The translations under genes were made by a program, and so were the position numbers. From an uncultured Rhodospirillales bacterium (GTDB taxonomy: Bacteria > Pseudomonadota > Alphaproteobacteria > Acetobacterales > Acetobacteraceae): a stretch of DNA of 10,045 nucleotides. The notes below the pieces were generated by a model that made no database searches, was not told the origin of the DNA, and saw nothing but the letters and a program-made list of their open reading frames with translations. This document shows, piece by piece, positions 1 through 5,711 of this stretch; position 1 is the first letter of the stretch, and each line of letters begins with the position of its first letter. Location: assembly GCA_903844785.1 (NCBI GenBank), contig CAIMVB010000475.1, positions 1-10,045 on the forward strand. The letters are read 5' to 3'.

Positions 1-222
1 GCCAAGCCCCGCCGCCACCGCGCAAGTATTGGCGGCCGATCCGCCACTGCCTTCAATGCCCGGCCCCATGGCGGCGTAAATCGCCTCAGCCTGGTCGGTG
101 CCGATCAGGGCCATGCCGCCCTTGGCCATGCCATGTTCGGCGAGGAAAGCATCCTCGGCGCGGGCCAGCACATCCACAATGGCATTGCCGATGCCGAGAA
201 TATCGAGGCTGGGGGTGGTCAT
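1..222 (-). CDS. Adenosine kinase / PfkB-family sugar kinase, N-terminal part (runs off the left edge)
   Basis: The minus strand encodes the first 74 residues of a PfkB-family kinase; the rest lies outside the window. The family phosphorylates the 5'-hydroxyl of nucleosides or sugars with ATP in the cytoplasm; this subgroup is usually called adenosine kinase (adenosine to AMP, purine salvage). Visible are the opening strand and substrate-binding motif GIGNAIVDVLA (residues 10-20, with Asp17 as the usual sugar-hydroxyl contact), the conserved HGMAKGGMALI stretch (30-40), and the Gly-rich SGGSAANT motif (59-66). The C-terminal ATP/catalytic GAGD motif cannot be seen. The ATG at 222 is preceded by GGAG with 8 bases spacing, which fixes the start. 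The gene is divergent from the EI24-domain gene with about 60 bases between them. The family is clear; adenosine rather than a sugar as substrate is inferred from resemblance to alphaproteobacterial adenosine kinases. Confidence 0.88.
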   Translation of the reverse strand, partial: MTTPSLDILGIGNAIVDVLARAEDAFLAEHGMAKGGMALIGTDQAEAIYAAMGPGIEGSGGSAANTCAVAAGLG

Positions 223-282
223 GGGCGAGGCTCCGGGAAAAGGTTGCGGCGGGATTAGCCTTGGGCAAGGGTGGCGTCCACC

Positions 283-957
283 ATGCCTCAAGCGCTTTTC
301 CTCGCCTTTGGACAATTAGGCGATCCAGCCTTTCGCCGCCCACTGATCCTGGGTGTGCTGGGCGCTGCCTTGGCCTTTCTGGGACTGATCTGGCTGGCGG
401 CTTGGCTTGCTGCCTGGGCTGCCGCAGGTGGGCCGGAATGGCTTGCCTGGATTACGCAAGCCGGCGGCGCGGCGGCAGGGGTATTTCTGGGGTGGTGGCT
501 GTTCTTGCCCGTGGCGCTTGGCATTGCGGCGCAATTCACTGACAGCATCGCGGGTGCGGTGGAACGGCGCCATTACCCAAACCTGCCGCCACCATCCGGT
601 GCTTCGGCATTGGCACAGGCGGGTTATGGCGTTTGGTTCGGCATCAAGCTTCTGCTGCTGCAAATACTGCTTTTGCCATTGTTCTTCCTGCCCCTGATTG
701 GCGGCTTGCTGGCGTTGCTGATTGCCGCGCATGGGCTTGGTGCAGGCTTGCTCCGCGAAGTGGCGCTCAGGCGGATGAATATGGCGCATTCGCGCATCGC
801 CTGGCAGCGCTTGCGCTGGCAAGGCTGGTGGCTTGGCTTGGCCTTGGCGCTGCTCGCGATGGTGCCACTGCTCAATCTTTTGGTGCCTGTGCTTGGCATT
901 GCTGGCGCGACGCATTTGCTAACGCGCGGATTGCCTGGCTTGCCGCGCACTGCGTGA
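283..957 (+). CDS. EI24-domain / CysZ-like integral membrane protein
   Basis: A 224-residue, very hydrophobic protein. Predicted membrane segments lie near residues 21-47, 60-83, 119-150 and 182-212, joined by short polar stretches. HYPNLPP (97-103) after the second segment, and the closing segment with PLLNLLVPVLGIAGATHL (195-212), are typical of the bacterial EI24 (etoposide-induced 2.4) family, to which the sulfate permease CysZ belongs. The alphaproteobacterial members are mostly uncharacterised, so sulfate transport should not be assumed, and no cys gene is nearby. Start choice: the reading frame also contains a GTG at 271, but the ATG at 283 gives the family-like beginning (MPQALFLAFGQL followed by DPAFRR). 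AAGGG lies 11 bases upstream of that ATG, so the start is moderately sure. It may share a divergent promoter region with the adenosine kinase. Length is normal for the family. Confidence 0.82.
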   Translation: MPQALFLAFGQLGDPAFRRPLILGVLGAALAFLGLIWLAAWLAAWAAAGGPEWLAWITQAGGAAAGVFLGWWLFLPVALGIAAQFTDSIAGAVERRHYPNLPPPSGASALAQAGYGVWFGIKLLLLQILLLPLFFLPLIGGLLALLIAAHGLGAGLLREVALRRMNMAHSRIAWQRLRWQGWWLGLALALLAMVPLLNLLVPVLGIAGATHLLTRGLPGLPRTA

Positions 958-1087
958 TTAGGTGTTTTTGATACGCTCGCGTGCGCGTCTACAGAAAGCG
1001 GGGGATAACTCGGTTTCGCTGGTTGTGGGGTAGCAGAGTCGCGTGCTAGCCGAAGGCATCAAGATTGCGAATCCGCAGGGGGCCAAA

Positions 1088-1708
1088 ATGTCGCTGTTCC
1101 GTCGCAAGGATGAAGCCATGACCACACCAGGATCGGAGCCGACCAGCGTGCAGACCGCGCGCGATCCGGACCTTGCCGTGCCGCCTTTCCGCCCTGCCGC
1201 CGTTGTGCCGCCTGTGGCCAGCGCAACCGCTGCGCCCGCCAAGCCGGGCGGCGCGCCATCGCCAACCGCGCGCCCGACCACGCCGGGCGTTGCTGGACGG
1301 ACAACGGGCCGTGCTGAAGCGGGCGAAAAGCGCGTTCTGCAAATCGGCAAGGGCATCAGCATCCAGGGCAGCGTGACGGAAGCCGAGCGCATCGTCATTG
1401 AAGGCACCATGGAAAGCCAGCTTTTGCAGTGCCAGGAATTGGCCATTGGCCATTCTGGCGTCTTCAAAGGTGAAGTGCAGGTGGAAGATGCCGATATTGC
1501 CGGCGTTTTTGATGGCACACTGACGGCAACGGGCAGCCTGACCATCCGTGCCACTGGCCGCGTATTGGGTGTGGCACGGTCGCGCCGCCTTTCCGTTGAA
1601 GATGGCGGTCAGCTCTCGGGCCGGATGGAAATGATCACCGAAACGCCGTCCGGCATGCCTATGCCGGTGTCGCCGCCGGTCCGCCCGGTCGAAACCACCG
1701 AATCCTGA
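1088..1708 (+). CDS. Bactofilin (polymer-forming cytoskeletal protein)
   Basis: A 206-residue protein with the bactofilin (DUF583) architecture: a disordered Pro/Ala/Thr-rich N-terminal tail (about 11-80), a compact beta-helix core (about 83-183) and a short Pro-rich C-terminal tail. The core begins at LQIGKGISIQGSV (84-96) and shows the repeating hydrophobic/Gly pattern of the right-handed beta-helix, for example RIVIEGTMES, GVFKGEV and GVFDGTL. Bactofilins polymerise without nucleotide on the inner face of the cytoplasmic membrane and position cell-wall or morphology enzymes. The basic N-terminus MSLFRRKD resembles membrane-targeting starts of the family. The frame extends back to a GTG at 1043, but the ATG at 1088 has AGGGGG (1077-1082) five bases upstream and is preferred; an internal ATG at 1118 is a weaker alternative. 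No M23 peptidase, a frequent bactofilin neighbour, is visible. The gap after the EI24 gene is about 130 bases, so it may have its own promoter. Confidence 0.93.
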   Translation: MSLFRRKDEAMTTPGSEPTSVQTARDPDLAVPPFRPAAVVPPVASATAAPAKPGGAPSPTARPTTPGVAGRTTGRAEAGEKRVLQIGKGISIQGSVTEAERIVIEGTMESQLLQCQELAIGHSGVFKGEVQVEDADIAGVFDGTLTATGSLTIRATGRVLGVARSRRLSVEDGGQLSGRMEMITETPSGMPMPVSPPVRPVETTES

Positions 1709-1752
1709 ATTGGCGCCTAGTGCGCCAAGGGCTGCCGCTGCCAAAGCCGCCA

Positions 1753-2310
1753 ATGCGGCGGCCCTTGCCCTTTCGGGTTATTGCGTCTTGGCCGTCCAGC
1801 CTTACTGCCTGCCTTTTGGCGGCCTTGGTCCTTAGCCCGGCCTGCCAAAAAGCCGAGGCGGATGATGCTGCGCTGGGCTTGGAACATGCCTTGCGAGACA
1901 CCAGGACAAGCCTAGCGGCCCTTGGCGTATCGCCCAGCCCGGAAGCGGCGCCCGCGCATCGTGTTGCCTTGCCGCTGCCACCAACTGATTCCACGCCGCG
2001 CCGCGCGGGATCCAGCCCGCCGGCTATGGCGGCCCTGCTGCAGGGCAATGGGCCCGGAGAGGTAATCTCAGCCCTGGGTGAGCCATCGCTGCGGCGGCGG
2101 GAAGGTGGCGCTGAAATCTGGCTTTATCAGGCGCCGGATTGCCGGCTTGATCTGATTTTCTACCCGGGGGCGGAAAGCCTGCTGGTGGCGCATGCCGCCG
2201 CCAGGGCTTTTGGCGCAAGGCGGATGAGCGAAGCTGCCTGTCTGGCGGCGATTGCCGCTGCGCCGCATCCCTTGCCCTGGACCATGCTTGGCGCGGCTAG
2301 TGGCCGCTGA
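1753..2310 (+). CDS. Putative lipoprotein with BamE/SmpA-like C-terminal motif, uncharacterised
   Basis: A 185-residue exported protein. The N-terminus is Arg-rich, followed by a hydrophobic stretch (about 17-30) ending in VLSPAC. Cys31 could be lipidated, although Pro at -2 makes the lipobox imperfect. A Pro/Ala-rich linker (about 58-92) leads to a compact domain (about 95-150): GPGEVISALGEPSLRRREGGAE, then IWLYQAPDCRLDLIFYP. The 'LGxPxxRRxEGxAEIWxYxxxxCxLDLxxY' pattern recalls the BamE/SmpA fold, in which small outer-membrane lipoproteins use a short alpha/beta domain, but I do not recognise a named family. Cys130 sits where a conserved Cys is expected in relatives I have seen. The start is uncertain: ATG at 1753 gives the best signal peptide, while GTG at 1720 in the same frame (11 bases after the bactofilin stop) would add 11 residues; neither has a strong Shine-Dalgarno. 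Close spacing suggests co-transcription with the bactofilin. A real gene is likely; the function is unknown. Confidence 0.72.
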   Translation: MRRPLPFRVIASWPSSLTACLLAALVLSPACQKAEADDAALGLEHALRDTRTSLAALGVSPSPEAAPAHRVALPLPPTDSTPRRAGSSPPAMAALLQGNGPGEVISALGEPSLRRREGGAEIWLYQAPDCRLDLIFYPGAESLLVAHAAARAFGARRMSEAACLAAIAAAPHPLPWTMLGAASGR

Positions 2311-2319
2311 GAAATAATC

Positions 2320-3234
2320 ATGAACCTTTGGTTGGATGCCTTTGTGCCGGCATTTGCGCTGCTTGGGCTTGGCGCTTTGCTTCGGCGCATCCTGCTGCCC
2401 CTGGATGCGGTTTGGGCGGGGATGGAAAAGCTGATCTATTGGGTGCTGCTGCCCAGCCTGATCCTGAGCGCGCTTGCGGAACTTGACCCGGCCAGCCTGC
2501 CGCTGGGCGCCATGGCCTTCACCATTTGGGGCGCACTCGCCACCGGCACGTTGATTTCCGTGCTGCTGGCGCGTTTCATGGGCCATGGGCATGCTGCCAT
2601 GACCTCCATCCTGCAAGGCGGCATTCGCTTCAATAATTTGATGGGTTTCGCCATTGTGGGGGCGATTTTCGGCGCCGAGGGCATCAGCTTCGGTGCGGTG
2701 GCGACCGGCATCATCGTGCCCTTCGTGCAAGGTGTCACCACGCTTGCCTTCGCCATGGATGGTAGCCGCGGCAAGCCCAGGCCGCTTTCAATCCTGCGCC
2801 AGCTTATTCTGAACCCGCTGATCCTGGCCTGCATTCTGGGCTTCACTATTGCGGCCCTGGGCGGGTTTCCGCCAGGGGTGAAGCCTACCATCCAGACTTT
2901 GGGGCGGGCTTCGGTGGCGCTGGGCTTGCTGTGTGTTGGTGCAGCGCTGTCGCTGGAAAGCTTCACGGATCGTGTGCCCACCCAGGCACTGACGGGTGTG
3001 CTGAAGCTCATCGGCATGCCCGCCATTACCTATGCGCTTGGTAGTTTTGCCGGCCTGCCGGATTTGCCCTTGGCAGCGGCGGTGATCTTCATGGCCTTGC
3101 CGACGGCCGCCACTTCCTATGTCATGGCCCGCGCCATGGGGGGCGATGCCAAGCTGATGGCGGCGATCACCACAACAGAGCATATCGCTTCCATCTGCAC
3201 GCTGCCCTTTTGGGTTATGCTTGTTTTGCGTTGA
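2320..3234 (+). CDS. AEC-family (auxin efflux carrier-like) transporter
   Basis: A 304-residue inner-membrane protein with two hydrophobic halves, each of about five membrane segments, separated by a polar stretch near 146-157. Family hallmarks include LLPSLILSALAELD (43-56), QGGIRFNNLMGFAIVGAIFG (99-118) at the broken helix of the first half, and MALPTAATSYVMARAMGGDA (258-277) near the end. Bacterial AEC members are secondary carriers for small organic anions such as malonate or malate; the plant relatives export auxin. The substrate here cannot be told from the sequence, and no metabolic operon surrounds it. The ATG start lies nine bases after the stop of the preceding lipoprotein gene, so the two are probably co-transcribed. 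The Shine-Dalgarno is poor (GAGAAAT upstream), which fits translational coupling. Length is normal for the family. Confidence 0.92.
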   Translation: MNLWLDAFVPAFALLGLGALLRRILLPLDAVWAGMEKLIYWVLLPSLILSALAELDPASLPLGAMAFTIWGALATGTLISVLLARFMGHGHAAMTSILQGGIRFNNLMGFAIVGAIFGAEGISFGAVATGIIVPFVQGVTTLAFAMDGSRGKPRPLSILRQLILNPLILACILGFTIAALGGFPPGVKPTIQTLGRASVALGLLCVGAALSLESFTDRVPTQALTGVLKLIGMPAITYALGSFAGLPDLPLAAAVIFMALPTAATSYVMARAMGGDAKLMAAITTTEHIASICTLPFWVMLVLR

Positions 3235-3302
3235 ATGCCATTGGGCGGCCGACCAAGGCTTCCCATATCTTATCCTGTTTTGTTGAGGGAAAGGTCTGGC
3301 TG

Positions 3303-3632
3303 ATGAAGCGAATGATTGTGCTGTTTGGCGCCTTATTTGCCAACGCTGCTGTGGCTCAAACCACAACGCCACCGGTGGCCACACAGAATGCTGCGCCCGC
3401 GCAGCAGGAACGAAGCATTTCTGAACGTGCCGGCGATGCGGTGGGTAAGGCGGCGGAAGAAACCACTTCTGCTGTTGGCCGCGCCTTGCAATGGACGGGG
3501 CGGCAATTGGAAGGCGCAGGTCAATGGACGACGCGGCAGGGCGCAACCATCGCGCCTGAGGCGCCGGCGGCAACGCCAGCGGCGCCCACAGCGCCAACCC
3601 CTGCCTTGCCGCCGCCTGTTCCGGCGCGCTGA
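3303..3632 (+). CDS. Small exported protein: amphipathic helix with QWT-RQ repeat and Pro/Ala-rich tail
   Basis: A 109-residue protein with a clear Sec signal peptide (MKRMIVLFGALFANAAVAQ, cleavage likely after AVA at residue 18). The mature part has three zones: a Thr/Pro/Ala/Gln-rich lead (20-36), a predicted amphipathic helix (about 37-80), and a low-complexity Pro/Ala tail (81-109). The helix contains a short internal repeat, QWTGRQ (63-68) and QWTTRQ (74-79), with the tryptophans 11 residues apart, as if one face of the helix were repeated. I do not recognise a named family and assign no function; the likely place is the periplasm. The ATG at 3303 has GAGGGA/AAGG at 3285-3294 upstream. 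The same frame is open back to 3210, but that extension overlaps the transporter gene and would hide the signal peptide. The 68-base gap after the transporter leaves its operon membership open. Confidence 0.75.
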   Translation: MKRMIVLFGALFANAAVAQTTTPPVATQNAAPAQQERSISERAGDAVGKAAEETTSAVGRALQWTGRQLEGAGQWTTRQGATIAPEAPAATPAAPTAPTPALPPPVPAR

Positions 3633-3650
3633 GGCTTCACCGGCAATTTA

Positions 3651-3675
3651 GGCCCGGACCACCAGGACACGGGCC
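3651..3675. terminator. Possible weak terminator hairpin between convergent genes
   Basis: GGCCCG (3651-3656) and CGGGCC (3670-3675) can pair around a 13-base loop in the 50 bases between two convergent genes. No run of T follows on either strand, so it is at best a weak or Rho-assisted stop. The call rests on position and pairing only. Confidence 0.25.
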
Positions 3676-3682
3676 CAGGCGG

Positions 3683-5188
3683 TTACGTGCGCCTTGGGGG
3701 TGTTGTGGGCTGGCCTGAAGGCTGGCTTGGCCTGCGGGGTGCGTTGGGTGCCTGCGGACCACGCCTGGAAGGTTCAGGCATTCCGCCACTGCCAGGCGCT
3801 GTCCATGCGTGGTTGTTTTTTTGCAGGCGGTGCCACAGCGCTTCGTCACGATTGTAGAAATCCGGGCGGATTTCCAGCACGGAATCTGTCACGGCAAAAG
3901 CCGTATGATAAAGCACATATACCGGCATCGGCTTTGGCAGCGATCGGCGCTGCGTACCGCCCGTAGCGATTTTTTTGTTGATCGTGTCTAGCGGTTCTTC
4001 CATCAGCAAGGCGGCGAATTCAAGTGGGTTACGCACCCTGATGCAGCCATTGCTGATGCGCCGGTTTTCGCGGCCAAAGGCATCCTTATCCGGCGTGTCA
4101 TGCAGATACACATCGAACTGGTTCGGCATTTCGAACATGACAGCGCCAAGCCCGGCCAGCGGGCCGGGCGCCTGTTCCGCTTCACCATTCGGCAGCAGAA
4201 CAATTTTGTAGCGCGCCAAATATCCAGGATCACGCTGTAGAATTGGCCGTATATCCGCCTCGACGATATCCGCGGGGATGATCCAGGGCGGGTTGAACAA
4301 GGCGGATTCAATGAAGGTATTGAATTCGGGGCTTTGCTTGCGTTCTTTTTCGTCGCCCACCACAACGCGCGTAGTGAAGATTGGGCGTCCGCCGCGGTAA
4401 AGCACCAATTGCTGATCAGGCACATTCACCCAGACGCGATCCGGCGGCAATTGCCGTGTTAGCCAGCGCTGGCGTTCAAGATTGGCTTCAAAAAGCCTCA
4501 TACGGCTCGTCTGGGCCCTTTCCAGCAGGCTGCCGGGTTGCAGGCGTTGCAAGGCTTGGCGCAAGGCCCTGTAGCTTGGTGTGGCGGGTGCCAGGGCTTC
4601 AATCGCTGCAACGGGATCGGGACCATCCAGGCTGGCATCCAATACTTCGGTCACATCCACCGAGTCTGGCATGAGCGCTTCACTATGCCTGCGGCGTTCG
4701 TGCGGCAGGGCGCCATAAGCCAGCGCTTCGGCATAGGTGAGCACCGCGTTGGAGAGCAGTAATTCGCGGCGCATCGTTGGAAACATATCCATCCGCCGCA
4801 GCAGGCTCGCGTGGAACCATTCAGGGTCCAAGCCATGATCGCGCGCGCGGAGTAGCCTGGCCCTGAAGGCATCGGCCTGCGCCTTGCGGGTTGCCCAGAC
4901 GGGTTCGAAGCCACGGCGTTCATAGAAGCGATAGAGCAAGGGGGCGTCCAATTCCTCACCCGCAACGACGGGTGGGGGGCCATCCAGCAGGCCGGAGAGG
5001 TCACCGATGGGTGGGCCGGCAAGATCAACCGAGGCTTCGTCTTCAAATGCGCCGCAAGCCGCCAAGCCCAAAGCCGCAGCAAGTCCCAAACCGCCCTGAG
5101 CAAGGGTCGCGCGGCGCGAAATTCCAGCCAAGGGTGCCTCGGCTTGCCCCTTTTCTTCAGTTTTTCGCTTTTCCCAAAGTATCCGCAC
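3683..5188 (-). CDS. YcbB-type L,D-transpeptidase with Tat signal and lipobox
   Basis: A 501-residue envelope enzyme that would make 3-3 cross-links in peptidoglycan or attach proteins to it. The signal contains SRRATL (24-29), a twin-arginine motif, and ends in the lipobox GLAAC with Cys45, so a Tat-exported lipoprotein is predicted. Residues about 80-220 match the helical scaffold domain of long YcbB-like enzymes (LLYRFYERRGFEPVW at 84-98). The YkuD catalytic domain spans about 251-430: VWVNVPDQQLVLY (252-264), NPPWIIPADIV (299-309), HDTP with His363, and SNGC (379-382) with catalytic Cys382. The place of the classical SHGC histidine is taken by Asn; long YcbB-type enzymes commonly lack this His and use the one in HDTP. 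A Pro/Arg-rich basic tail (about 467-501) ends the protein. Start: GTG at 5188, with AGGAG eight bases upstream. The longer frame back to 5365 is rejected because it covers the divergent gene. It lies divergent from a mini-lipoprotein gene with 112 bases between. Confidence 0.93.
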   Translation of the reverse strand: MRILWEKRKTEEKGQAEAPLAGISRRATLAQGGLGLAAALGLAACGAFEDEASVDLAGPPIGDLSGLLDGPPPVVAGEELDAPLLYRFYERRGFEPVWATRKAQADAFRARLLRARDHGLDPEWFHASLLRRMDMFPTMRRELLLSNAVLTYAEALAYGALPHERRRHSEALMPDSVDVTEVLDASLDGPDPVAAIEALAPATPSYRALRQALQRLQPGSLLERAQTSRMRLFEANLERQRWLTRQLPPDRVWVNVPDQQLVLYRGGRPIFTTRVVVGDEKERKQSPEFNTFIESALFNPPWIIPADIVEADIRPILQRDPGYLARYKIVLLPNGEAEQAPGPLAGLGAVMFEMPNQFDVYLHDTPDKDAFGRENRRISNGCIRVRNPLEFAALLMEEPLDTINKKIATGGTQRRSLPKPMPVYVLYHTAFAVTDSVLEIRPDFYNRDEALWHRLQKNNHAWTAPGSGGMPEPSRRGPQAPNAPRRPSQPSGQPTTPPRRT

Positions 5189-5196
5189 GTCATGAA

Positions 5197-5201
5197 CTCC
5201 T
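5197..5201 (-). promoter_or_regulatory. Ribosome-binding site that fixes the GTG start of the L,D-transpeptidase
   Basis: On the minus strand AGGAG lies eight bases before GTG at 5188. It is also well placed for an ATG four bases earlier in another frame, but that frame gives no recognisable protein, whereas the GTG frame leads directly into the Tat signal. Confidence 0.75.
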
Positions 5202-5231
5202 GAATTTTTGGAATTCCATGTAATCGAGGAT

Positions 5232-5261
5232 TTGACAAGATGCTCAAATTTGGTCTTGAAT
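5232..5261 (+). promoter_or_regulatory. Putative sigma70-type promoter for the mini-lipoprotein
   Basis: A perfect -35 hexamer TTGACA (5232-5237) is followed after 18 bases by TTGAAT (5256-5261), four of six matches to the -10 consensus. Transcription would start near 5268, giving a leader of about 33 bases. The region is AT-rich compared with its surroundings, as expected for a shared divergent promoter. No equally good promoter is seen on the minus strand for the L,D-transpeptidase. Confidence 0.5.
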
Positions 5262-5300
5262 CGTTTTGGTTTTCTAACTCCAACCAGGTGGATGAGCAAA

Positions 5301-5471
5301 ATGAACTCTGATTCCAAAGAAATGACCCGTAAGGATCTGATGCGTAAGGTTGCGGCCGCTGCCATTTTGGCTCCGGCTGCGCTGCTCGCGGCTTGCGCTG
5401 CTGAACCGGCGCCGGCTCCGGCCCCGGCCCCGGCCCCGGCTCCGGCCCCGGCTCGTCGGGCCCGCGGCTAA
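5301..5471 (+). CDS. Mini-lipoprotein with (Pro-Ala)8 repeat
   Basis: A 56-residue protein. The N-terminus is charged (MNSDSKEMTRKDLMRK), followed by the hydrophobic stretch VAAAAILAPAALLAAC, which ends in a perfect lipobox LAAC with Cys32. The mature peptide would be only 25 residues: CAAE, eight Pro-Ala pairs (36-51) and the basic end RRARG. Ala-Ala after the Cys favours outer-membrane sorting under the enterobacterial rule, which may not hold here. The ATG at 5301 has AGGTGG (5286-5291) nine bases upstream; ATG at 5292 is too close to it, and the frame back to 5208 overlaps the regulatory region. It has its own promoter candidate and a strong terminator, so it forms a compact monocistronic unit divergent from the L,D-transpeptidase. 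I do not recognise a named family; a structural or linker role in the envelope is only a guess. The signal peptide, ribosome-binding site and terminator support a real gene. Confidence 0.72.
   Translation: MNSDSKEMTRKDLMRKVAAAAILAPAALLAACAAEPAPAPAPAPAPAPAPARRARG
5406..5453 (+). repeat. Tandem hexanucleotide repeat CCGGCN x 8, coding for (Pro-Ala)8
   Basis: Eight consecutive CCG-GCN units lie inside the mini-lipoprotein gene. Only the third base of the Ala codon varies (G, T, C, C, C, T, C, T). Units can be gained or lost without breaking the frame, so the length of the Pro-Ala stretch may vary between strains. Confidence 0.9.
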
Positions 5472-5566
5472 TCTAGTATTGGATTTGCGCTGACTGTGAT
5501 ATTTTGGCAACAGGCCTTGATACACACGGCGCAGATCTAGTCTAGACAGCTAAAAGCTTAAGAAGA

Positions 5567-5597
5567 CCCATCGCGCTTTGGCGCGGTGGGTTTTTTT
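5567..5597 (+). terminator. Strong Rho-independent terminator after the mini-lipoprotein
   Basis: CCCATCGCGC (5567-5576) pairs with GCGCGGTGGG (5581-5590) over ten pairs (one T-G) around the loop TTTG, followed directly by seven T (5591-5597). This is a textbook intrinsic terminator on the plus strand. It sits 95 bases beyond the mini-lipoprotein stop, so the message would have an unusually long 3' untranslated part for such a small gene. Confidence 0.93.
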
Positions 5598-5614
5598 ATT
5601 GGCGGGCCAAGGGA

Positions 5615-5658
5615 GCATTTTCAAGCCAAGTGGAATCACTTGGCGGCTCGGAAAATGC
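5615..5658. repeat. Interrupted 44-base palindrome between convergent genes
   Basis: Outer arms GCATTTTC (5615-5622) and GAAAATGC (5651-5658) enclose inner arms CCAAGTG (5626-5632) and CACTTGG (5637-5643) with a GAAT loop. That gives 15 pairs with a 3-versus-7-base internal loop. It lies 54 bases beyond the end of hyuA and 18 bases past the terminator of the convergent gene. There is no T-tract next to it, so it may act as a 3'-end stabiliser or barrier for the hyuBA message or be a REP-like element; only the pairing is seen. Confidence 0.65.
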
Positions 5659-5711
5659 GACCAAACAAATGTTTAGTGCGTTTCCGGTGACGAACATGAC
5701 CGGGAGGCGCA

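Noticed and set aside
316..915. Minus-strand open frame of 199 residues
   Set aside because: Antisense to the EI24-domain membrane protein; its Gln/Arg/His-rich content is the expected mirror of a Leu/Ala-rich membrane protein.
2788..3597. Minus-strand open frame of 269 residues
   Set aside because: Antisense to the AEC transporter and the small exported protein; low-complexity Arg/Gln/Pro composition without motifs.
5189..5365. Upstream extension of the L,D-transpeptidase frame
   Set aside because: It would read through the shared promoter region and half of the mini-lipoprotein, and the Tat signal would be buried about 80 residues inside. The GTG at 5188 has a proper Shine-Dalgarno.
5406..5453. 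CRISPR-like or integron-like repeat
   Set aside because: The units are six bases long, contiguous and in frame with Pro-Ala codons; there are no spacers.
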